Source: an uncultured Zoogloea sp. (GTDB lineage Bacteria; Pseudomonadota; Gammaproteobacteria; Burkholderiales; Rhodocyclaceae). From it: a stretch of DNA of 5,913 nucleotides. The notes beneath the pieces are model-generated. The model did not search any database and had not been told where the DNA came from. It saw only the letters and a list, made by a program, of their open reading frames with translations. A program made the translations under genes and the position numbers. How positions within the stretch are numbered: position 1 is the first letter of the stretch; each line of letters opens with the position of its first letter. This document shows, one piece after another, positions 1 through 5,187 of the stretch. The stretch lies in assembly GCA_937967645.1 (NCBI GenBank), contig CALBTT010000069.1:1-5913 (forward strand), given 5' to 3'.

Positions 1-737
1 CCGCGGCCGCCGCACCTGCCGCACCCGCCGAAGCGGCTCCGAGCCCCGCGCCGGCCGCGCGCAGTGAGCCGGGGCATGGCAGCAGCGTACCGCCCTGGGA
101 GGATCTGCCGCCCGAGGCCGACGCCTATTACGATGCCCCCCCCGCCCGGACGATGGCGGCTCCGCCCGTGGCGCCCAGAGAAGTGCCGCCGGCTTCCGCC
201 ATGCGGTCCGAGCCGGCCATGGCCGAACCTGAACCCCGTCCGGTGCCACCCCCTGTTGTGGCGCCCGCCGAACCCCTGGCCGTGGTCGACGCGCCGGTGG
301 CTGAGGCCCTCGCGGCCCCCGCCGCCCCGGCGCAGCCCGCCCGCCCGCTGCCCGGCGAGATCGACTGGCACGCGCTTCAGGAAGGCCTGGGGCTGGGTGG
401 CCTGAACCTGCAGCTGGCCCAGCACAGCGAGCTGATCGAGGTTGCCGGTGACCTCTTCCGGCTGCGTCTGGCCAACGACCAGAAGCATCTGCTGCAGATC
501 AACCGCAGCGGCGTGGAGCGCCTGCAGGAGGCCTTGTCGACCCATTTCGGCCGGCCGCTGAAGGTGCATGTGGAGGTGGGCGAGATCGCCACCGAAACGC
601 CCGCCCAGCGCAACCAGGCCGAGAAGGCGGAGCGTCATGCGGCGGCCGTGGTGGCGCTGCAGCAAGACCCCTTTGTACGTGAGCTGATCGAGCGTTTTGA
701 CGCCACGCTGGAAACCGCGTCGGTGAAGCCGCTCTGA
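1..737 (+). CDS. dnaX: DNA polymerase III subunit tau (gamma/tau), C-terminal part, 5' end cut by window
   Basis: This is the 3' end of dnaX, whose product is the clamp-loader subunit that, as full-length tau, links the loader to the polymerase alpha subunit and DnaB helicase. The frame is open from base 3, giving 244 visible residues before TGA at 735-737. Residues 1 to about 118 are an Ala/Pro/Glu-rich linker containing VPPWEDLPPE, a short motif common in proteobacterial DnaX linkers. Residues from about 119 (GEIDWHALQE) to the end are the compact C-terminal alpha-binding domain, closing with DPFVRELIERFDA and a Lys-Pro end typical of the family. The ATPase domain, zinc site and any gamma-producing frameshift site lie upstream of the window. 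The ATG at 153 is internal: coding continues through it and no ribosome binding site precedes it. ybaB and recR follow in the usual order, which supports the call. Confidence 0.95.
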   Translation, partial: AAAAPAAPAEAAPSPAPAARSEPGHGSSVPPWEDLPPEADAYYDAPPARTMAAPPVAPREVPPASAMRSEPAMAEPEPRPVPPPVVAPAEPLAVVDAPVAEALAAPAAPAQPARPLPGEIDWHALQEGLGLGGLNLQLAQHSELIEVAGDLFRLRLANDQKHLLQINRSGVERLQEALSTHFGRPLKVHVEVGEIATETPAQRNQAEKAERHAAAVVALQQDPFVRELIERFDATLETASVKPL

Positions 738-786
738 ATCCCCTGATCCTTTTTTCCCTTTTTCACCCCCTTCGGAGAATCCCATC
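738..786 (+). other. dnaX-ybaB spacer with pyrimidine-rich tract
   Basis: The 49-nt spacer between dnaX and ybaB contains a tract (747-773) that is all pyrimidine on the + strand except for one A at 765. It includes a run of six T (750-755) and one of five T (759-763). I see no stable GC-rich hairpin directly before the T runs, so this does not look like a classical intrinsic terminator. Transcription probably reads through into ybaB. No convincing -35/-10 promoter pair is visible. Confidence 0.5.
774..778 (+). promoter_or_regulatory. Ribosome binding site of ybaB (GGAGA)
   Basis: GGAGA lies 8 nt before the ATG at 787 and 11 nt before the second in-frame ATG at 790. The spacing favours 787, giving a protein that starts Met-Met-Lys-Gly-Gly as in many betaproteobacterial homologues. 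It is the only clear Shine-Dalgarno sequence I found ahead of a gene in this window. Confidence 0.75.
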
Positions 787-1110
787 ATGATGAAAGGCGG
801 CATCGCCGGCCTGATGAAACAGGCCCAGCAAATGCAGGACAACATGAAGAAAATGCAGGACAGCCTCGGCGGCATCGAAGTCGAAGGCCAGTCCGGCGCC
901 GGCATGGTGAAGATCACCATGACCTGCAAGTACGACGTCCGCCGGGTCAACATCGATCCGTCGGTGATGGACGACAAGGAAATGCTCGAGGACCTGATCG
1001 CCGCGGCGGTCAATGACGCGGTGCGCCGTGTCGAATCCACCACCCAGGAGAAGATGTCCGGTTTCACCGCCGGCCTCAACCTGCCCCCCGGCTTCAAGCT
1101 GCCGTTCTGA
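787..1110 (+). CDS. ybaB: YbaB/EbfC family nucleoid-associated protein
   Basis: This 107-residue cytoplasmic protein belongs to the YbaB/EbfC family: small dimeric proteins that bind DNA and associate with the nucleoid, usually encoded between dnaX and recR. The whole length matches the family. An N-terminal helix (MKQAQQMQDNMKKMQ, residues 10-24) is followed by the GQSGAGMVKITM strand region (34-45), the RRVNIDPS segment (52-59), the acidic DDKEMLEDL stretch (62-70), and the conserved LPPGFKLPF C-terminus (99-107). The length is close to that of E. coli YbaB and nothing appears truncated. ATG 787 is chosen over ATG 790 because of the GGAGA at 774. The stop is 19 nt before recR, consistent with co-transcription. 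The family's exact role is debated; a link to recombination repair with RecR has been proposed from conserved context and is inference here. Confidence 0.97.
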   Translation: MMKGGIAGLMKQAQQMQDNMKKMQDSLGGIEVEGQSGAGMVKITMTCKYDVRRVNIDPSVMDDKEMLEDLIAAAVNDAVRRVESTTQEKMSGFTAGLNLPPGFKLPF

Positions 1111-1129
1111 GCGGCGGCCGACCTGAGCC

Positions 1130-1726
1130 GTGAGCGCGCCCTCCAGTCTCGACATCCTGATCGAAGCCCTGCGCTGCCTGCCGGGCGTGGGGCCCAAGTC
1201 CGCCCAGCGGATGGCCTTCCACCTGCTGCAGCGGGATCAGCGGGGGGCGGCCAAGCTGGCCACCGCCCTGGGGCACGCCCTCGAGGTGCTACGCCACTGC
1301 GCCCGCTGCAACACCTTCTGCGAGGACGAGATCTGCGCTCGCTGTGCCAACCCCCAGCGGGATGGCTCCCAGCTGTGCGTGGTGGAGATGCCGGCCGATC
1401 TGGCCATGCTCGAGCAGACGCACAGCTACCATGGCCTGTACTACGTGCTGATGGGGCGTCTGTCGCCCCTCGACGGGATCGGGCCGCGGGAGTTGGGGCT
1501 GGAGAAGCTGCTCGCGCGGGCGTCGGACGGCGTGGTCCAGGAGGTCATCCTGGCCACCAATTTCACCAACGAGGGCGAAGCCACCGCCCACATGGTGGCG
1601 GAACTGCTCCGCCACCGCGGCGTCCGCGTCAGCCGCATCGCCCGGGGCATCCCCGTGGGCGGCGAGCTGGAGCACACGGACTCCGGCACCATTGCCCAGG
1701 CGCTGGTGGAGCGCCGGGCGCTGTGA
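1130..1726 (+). CDS. recR: Recombination mediator protein RecR
   Basis: RecR acts with RecO (and RecF) to load RecA onto single-stranded DNA coated by SSB during gap repair. The 198-residue product is close to the usual size (about 200). Visible parts in order: the helix-hairpin-helix segment LRCLPGVGPKSAQRMAF (residues 14-30); a zinc finger with Cys57, Cys60, Cys69 and Cys72 (CARC and CARC, with an extra Cys64 between them); a Toprim domain beginning LCVVEMPAD (82-90); the family signature LSPLDGIGP (111-119); and EVILATNFTNEGEATA (138-153). The C-terminal GIPVGGELEHTDSGTIAQAL is also conserved. The start is GTG at 1130: an in-frame TGA at 1124 excludes anything earlier, and the next Met (residue 28) would cut into the helix-hairpin-helix. 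There is no strong Shine-Dalgarno, so translation may depend on coupling to ybaB. The stop TGA abuts the stop of the convergent M50 gene. Confidence 0.97.
   Translation: MSAPSSLDILIEALRCLPGVGPKSAQRMAFHLLQRDQRGAAKLATALGHALEVLRHCARCNTFCEDEICARCANPQRDGSQLCVVEMPADLAMLEQTHSYHGLYYVLMGRLSPLDGIGPRELGLEKLLARASDGVVQEVILATNFTNEGEATAHMVAELLRHRGVRVSRIARGIPVGGELEHTDSGTIAQALVERRAL
1699..1722. repeat. Alternating inverted repeat GGCGCT/AGCGCC at the recR 3' end
   Basis: GGCGCT (1699-1704), AGCGCC (1710-1715) and GGCGCT (1717-1722) form an alternating set of inverted repeats in the last codons of recR. Arms one and two make a perfect 6-bp stem with a 5-nt loop (GGTGG). Arms two and three could pair instead, with a very small loop, so the two hairpins exclude each other. 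No T tract follows in either direction, so this is not a standard intrinsic terminator. It may still act as a 3'-end barrier between the convergent genes, or it may just reflect the high-GC codons for ALVERRAL. Confidence 0.4.
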
Positions 1727-1729
1727 TCA
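1724..1729. other. Abutting convergent stop codons (palindrome TGATCA)
   Basis: The recR stop TGA (1724-1726) and the stop of the minus-strand M50/HlyD gene (TCA on +, 1727-1729) touch with no base between them and form the palindrome TGATCA. Each transcript must therefore end inside, or run antisense into, the 3' coding part of the opposing gene. Confidence 0.95.
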
Positions 1730-3832
1730 GAAGCCCATCTCCCTGACGCCGACGGCCAGGATCCGGTTGATCGCCGTTGGCAGCCAGGCGCGGCCCTCGC
1801 CGGCAATCCGGGTCTCGCCGATGGCGACCTGTGCAGCGGCAGGTTGCTCTTCCAGCTGGATGCGTACCCGGTAAAGCGCCTCTCGCGGGCTGCGGCTGGA
1901 CGGGCTGCCCGCGTGGCCGGGATGCGTCGGTATCGGTCCGCCGGCGCCTGCATCCAGACCTGGGTGCGGCAGGGTGGTGCTGCGCGTGGAGTCCACTTCC
2001 ATGACCTTGCCACGGAGTACGCCGAACGGCTGCCCGGCGGGGTAAAAGCGCGCTGCGTCACCCGGCCGGATCCGGTCGACGTCCGCTTCGGGAATGAAGG
2101 CCTCGACGATCCAGCTGCCAGGGTCGATCACCGTGGCGAGGGTTTGCCGTGGGGCGACCCATACCCCTGCCGCGAGGCCGGGGTCGACGTCCACCAGCAC
2201 CCCTGAAAAAGGCGCGGTGAGCTGCAGCCGGGCGAGTTCATCGCGGAAGGCTCCAGCCTCCGCGGCGTACTTGTCGTACTGCCCCTGAAGCTGGGCACGT
2301 CGTTGTTCGCCGTCGGGCAGTCCGGCCAGTCCGGCCAGTTCCCGCTCACGGCTCTCCCGCTGGCCGTCGGCGCGGTACATGGACAGCTGCAGCTCCGGAG
2401 ACTCCACTTCGAAGAGGCGTTGGCCTGCACGTACCGGGCCTGGCTCGGTCAGCCCAAGCAGGCGGCCAGCCAGCGGGGCGTGGATCAGGTGCTGGCGTTC
2501 GGCGTGGAGCCAGCCTGCGCCCGACAGGTTGCCGGGCCAGGGGATCAGGCCCGCCACGACCAGCAGGAGGGGAAGGGCCACCATCGCCCGCTTGCGCAGG
2601 GTGGGGATGGCGTCCTGCCGTGCCCGCCATTCGCGCAGCTCGGTCACCACGGGACGCACGATGAACCAGCCGATCTCGACGATGAAGAGCAGGATGCCAA
2701 GGGCCTTGAAGAACATGTAATACACCGCCACCGCAATCCCGATGAACACCCCGAGTCGGTACAGCCAGGTGAGCAGGGCGAAGGCGATCAGGGCTGTCCG
2801 TACCCGCGCGGGGAGTGGCTCGGGCCAGGCCTCGTCGAGGCCGGCAAGCTGCCGCCGGATCCAGGTCCGCGCGAGGTTTCCCGAGCGTTCGTGGAGGTTG
2901 GGCATGTCGACCAGGTCGGCCAGGATGAAGTAGCCGTCGAAACGCATGAACGGACTGGCGTTGACGGCGAGGGTCAGGACCCAGCTGGTGGTGGCCAGAA
3001 AGAACAGGGCGCTGCGCAGGGGGCCGTCGGCGACGAGGCTCCAGGCCAGGGTGGCCAGCCCGGCAAGGGCCAGCTCGGCGATCATGCCCGCGCTGGCGAT
3101 GGCCAGCCGCTGGCGGGGATTGGCCAGCTTCCAGCTTTCGCTGGTGTCGGTATAGAGCATCGGCCACAGGACCACCATCGCCACGCCCATGTGCGCCACC
3201 CTGACGCCGTGGCGTGTGGCGGTGAGGGCGTGGCCGAATTCATGCAGGGTCTTGGCACAGGCCAGGGCCAGGGCAAAGCCGATCAGCCCGCCGGCGCTCA
3301 GGTTGTCCACGAAGCTGGTCTGGAAGACGTCCCACTGGCGGGCCGCCAGGAACAGGCCGCTCAGGCTGAGGAGCAGCACCACCACTGCGGTGCTGGGGTG
3401 GTACAGCCACGCCAGGCGGGGGGCGATGCGGGCGAGCCACGCCTGGGGATGGGCGAGGGGAAGGCGGAAGAAGAGGTAGTGGTGGAGCAGCCAGGTGAGC
3501 GTCGAGGTCTGCTGGCGTGCGGCACGTTCGCTCAGGCTCTTGACGCCGGACGGAGACACGATGCGCAGCAGGCTGTGCCGTTCCAGGAAGCCGGCAAGGG
3601 CCTGCAGGTCGCTTTCGTCGGGGGCCAGGGTGGTCTCGGAGTGAATCGCGCGTACCACGGCCTGGGCCGAACCCAGGCTCCAGCGGGCCAGCATCTCGAA
3701 ATCGAGCCAGCCTATCCGGTAGAAGCGGTTGCACACCGGGTCGTGGATCATCCAGGCCGGGGAGCCGTCGCGGTTGGCGGCGGCGGGAAGCAGCCGGAGC
3801 TCCTCCCGCAGCGGGGGCAGGATGGGCGTCAC
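1727..3832 (-). CDS. PqqD-like / M50 metalloprotease / HlyD-like adaptor fusion membrane protein
   Basis: This 701-residue protein combines three parts. Residues 1 to about 95 resemble a PqqD-like winged-helix domain (AWMIHDPVCNRFYRIGWLDFEML, split here as 26-37 and 38-48, then a FLERHSLL end at 82-89). About residues 145-430 are a multi-pass membrane region with the M50 zinc-protease site HEFGH (197-201) and the distal NASPFMRFDGY motif (291-301), whose Asp299 should be the third zinc ligand. After the last helix (about 415-430), an HlyD-type adaptor has two lipoyl half-motifs (about 449-481 and 537-572) around a short helical hairpin, then a beta-barrel part. In other bacteria such proteins are annotated as peptide zinc metalloproteases or site-2 protease/HlyD proteins; they are linked to peptide or protein export, but the substrate is unknown here. 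The start is GTG 3832, overlapping the preceding stop by 4 nt (GTGA), which suggests translational coupling. The next Met (residue 28) would break the PqqD-like domain. A Pro/Gly/Ser-rich loop lies at about 619-649. Confidence 0.88.
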   Translation of the reverse strand: MTPILPPLREELRLLPAAANRDGSPAWMIHDPVCNRFYRIGWLDFEMLARWSLGSAQAVVRAIHSETTLAPDESDLQALAGFLERHSLLRIVSPSGVKSLSERAARQQTSTLTWLLHHYLFFRLPLAHPQAWLARIAPRLAWLYHPSTAVVVLLLSLSGLFLAARQWDVFQTSFVDNLSAGGLIGFALALACAKTLHEFGHALTATRHGVRVAHMGVAMVVLWPMLYTDTSESWKLANPRQRLAIASAGMIAELALAGLATLAWSLVADGPLRSALFFLATTSWVLTLAVNASPFMRFDGYFILADLVDMPNLHERSGNLARTWIRRQLAGLDEAWPEPLPARVRTALIAFALLTWLYRLGVFIGIAVAVYYMFFKALGILLFIVEIGWFIVRPVVTELREWRARQDAIPTLRKRAMVALPLLLVVAGLIPWPGNLSGAGWLHAERQHLIHAPLAGRLLGLTEPGPVRAGQRLFEVESPELQLSMYRADGQRESRERELAGLAGLPDGEQRRAQLQGQYDKYAAEAGAFRDELARLQLTAPFSGVLVDVDPGLAAGVWVAPRQTLATVIDPGSWIVEAFIPEADVDRIRPGDAARFYPAGQPFGVLRGKVMEVDSTRSTTLPHPGLDAGAGGPIPTHPGHAGSPSSRSPREALYRVRIQLEEQPAAAQVAIGETRIAGEGRAWLPTAINRILAVGVREMGF
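3829..3832 (-). other. GTGA start/stop overlap between the two downstream adaptor genes
   Basis: On the minus strand the GTG start of the M50/HlyD gene shares four bases with the TGA stop of the GAF/HlyD gene. No strong Shine-Dalgarno precedes this GTG, so ribosomes finishing the upstream gene probably re-initiate here. This fits near-equal production of two partner proteins. Confidence 0.85.
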
Positions 3833-5181
3833 AGGCCGGTCCAGGCGCGCAGGCCGGCGAGAGGGCGGCGTAGCACGTAGTAGGCGAGGGGGGCCCAGCC
3901 ACCGGACACCCGGGCGGTTCCCTTGAGGCCGATACGCGGCGTCTCATTGTCGGCGAAGCGTCCGCGGAGCCGGTAGGAGGTGACCCCGTCCGGGCTGGGG
4001 ACGGCCTGATAGCTGGTCTGCAGGAGTTCTCCATCCAGGGGGGAGAGTGGCTGGGTGTGGAGAAACAGCCGCAGGGGCGCGCCCGGCTCCAGGTTGAGGG
4101 CATCGGCGAGCGGGAGCCAGATCAGCACGCCGGCATCACGGGGGTCTGCCAGCTGCATGACCCGTTCTCCGGTTTGTACGGGTCGGCCGAGCCAGTCGTT
4201 CGGATCGCCAAACACGGCAATGCCGTCCCGCTCCGCGCGTACTTCAATGCGTCCCAGCAGGTCGGTGACCGCGGCCAGCTCCGCCTCCTTCTCCTTGACC
4301 CGACCCTGGGCGGCGGCCATCTCGGCCTTGCTGCGGGTGTCGTCAAAGGCCTTCTGCTGGGCGACCAGGGCATCAGCCTGGGCGATGGCGAGGGCCTTCA
4401 AGGCCACCTCGCGGCGATTGGTGAGGGTCGTCTCGTCCAGGGAGAACAAGGCCTGGCCCGCCTTGACCGGCGTGTTGGGCTGGACATGGAAGGTCTTGAT
4501 CACGCCATCCTGAGGCGCCGCGACGGCCTGGGCATGCAGCGCGATCACTTCGGCCGGAGCCAGGGTGGACAGTCGGACCGGAATCAGCAGGCTGGCGATC
4601 AGCGCTGCCGCGGTCCAGCGGGCGGCCCGGCTCCGGCGCCAGCGGGAGAAGCGCTCGCCCAGGCCCGGGCGTGCCCTGCTCAAGGCCCAGGCACAGTAGG
4701 CATAGCTGGCGTGAAGGCGGGCGATCAGCGGCAGCTCGGCCGCCAGCCAGGGCTGCTCCCGGGCGTACAGGGCAAGACCGATGGGGCTGCCGTCGGGTGC
4801 CGTGAGGGGAACGGCCAGCAGATGGGCGGGCAGCCACTCGGCCCAGCGTTCGGCGGTTTCCGGGGCCGCGTCGGCGATGTCGAGGGGCTGGGGGCCGTCC
4901 AGGGCGGGGAGCTGGCGCACGAACTCCGACAGCCAGGTGGTGAAGGGGGCGTCTTCTGCCACCGACACCAGCCCCGACGCAGCCACGAGTCGCTGCCTGC
5001 CGAAGGCGTCGGCAATGAACAGGACGGCCTGGCGGTAGGGAAAAAGGGCCAGGCTTTCGTTGGTCAGGGTGAAGCCCAGGCTCTCCAGGCGCGTGGCGGC
5101 CCGGGCCCTCTCCTCCAGGTGCGCCAGCGTCTCGAGGCTTGCCTGCTCAGGGAGCAAGGCGGCAGTTTCCTGTGCCTGCAC
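3829..5181 (-). CDS. GAF-like domain / transmembrane / HlyD-type periplasmic adaptor
   Basis: This 450-residue inner-membrane protein has a sensor-like N-terminus on an adaptor body. Residues about 20-165 look like a GAF domain: QAVLFIADAFGRQRLVAASG (51-70), then WAEWLPAHLLAVPLTAPDG (113-131) and SPIGLALYARE (132-142). A strongly basic stretch (RFSRWRRSRAARW, 177-189) precedes the single membrane helix (about 190-205), so by the positive-inside rule the GAF-like part is cytoplasmic and the rest periplasmic. The first lipoyl half-motif is around 219-250 (APQDGVIKTFHVQPNTPVKAGQ, read as 222-243), followed by a helical hairpin (about 255-308) rich in Ala, Glu and Lys. The second lipoyl half (about 311-345) and a beta-barrel part (about 350-425) come next. 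HlyD-family proteins bridge an inner-membrane transporter and an outer-membrane channel; a regulatory role for the GAF-like part is inference. The start is GTG 5181, 3 nt after the preceding stop in the same frame, so no earlier start is possible. Confidence 0.85.
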   Translation of the reverse strand: MQAQETAALLPEQASLETLAHLEERARAATRLESLGFTLTNESLALFPYRQAVLFIADAFGRQRLVAASGLVSVAEDAPFTTWLSEFVRQLPALDGPQPLDIADAAPETAERWAEWLPAHLLAVPLTAPDGSPIGLALYAREQPWLAAELPLIARLHASYAYCAWALSRARPGLGERFSRWRRSRAARWTAAALIASLLIPVRLSTLAPAEVIALHAQAVAAPQDGVIKTFHVQPNTPVKAGQALFSLDETTLTNRREVALKALAIAQADALVAQQKAFDDTRSKAEMAAAQGRVKEKEAELAAVTDLLGRIEVRAERDGIAVFGDPNDWLGRPVQTGERVMQLADPRDAGVLIWLPLADALNLEPGAPLRLFLHTQPLSPLDGELLQTSYQAVPSPDGVTSYRLRGRFADNETPRIGLKGTARVSGGWAPLAYYVLRRPLAGLRAWTGL

Positions 5182-5187
5182 GGTTCA
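5179..5187 (-). other. In-frame TGA-ACC-GTG junction between two adaptor genes
   Basis: On the minus strand the periplasmic adaptor gene stops with TGA (5187-5185), one sense codon's length (ACC) intervenes, and the GAF/HlyD gene starts with GTG (5181-5179) in the same reading frame. No good Shine-Dalgarno is visible in the preceding bases, so re-initiation after termination is the likely mode of translation. Read-through of the single TGA would fuse the two proteins. Confidence 0.85.

Noticed and set aside
153..155. ATG as a possible start of a separate small gene encoding the tau C-terminal domain
   Set aside because: The frame is open to the left edge with linker sequence typical of DnaX, and no ribosome binding site precedes this ATG.
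64..405. Short + strand frame over the DnaX linker
   Set aside because: The Pro/Arg-rich translation is the shifted frame of the Ala/Pro linker; the real DnaX frame is continuous through it.
747..763. T-rich tract after dnaX as an intrinsic terminator
   Set aside because: No GC-rich stem-loop directly precedes the T runs, and ybaB follows as in the usual co-transcribed cluster.
1441..2061. 206-codon minus-strand frame across the recR/M50 junction
   Set aside because: It overlaps well-supported coding regions on both sides, and its translation is Arg/Pro/Ser-rich with no recognisable motif, typical of a shifted frame in GC-rich DNA.
2321..2340. Tandem GTCCGGCCA-type repeat
   Set aside because: Only two copies, explained by the repeated LAGLAGL residues in the adaptor hairpin; no sign of a longer array.
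2303..3880. 525-codon open frame on the + strand, antisense to the M50/HlyD gene
   Set aside because: Its codons are in exact register with the real gene's codons on the other strand, where antisense stops would need TTA, CTA or TCA sense codons that are rare in high-GC genes. The translation is Gly/Gln/Ala-rich without any domain.
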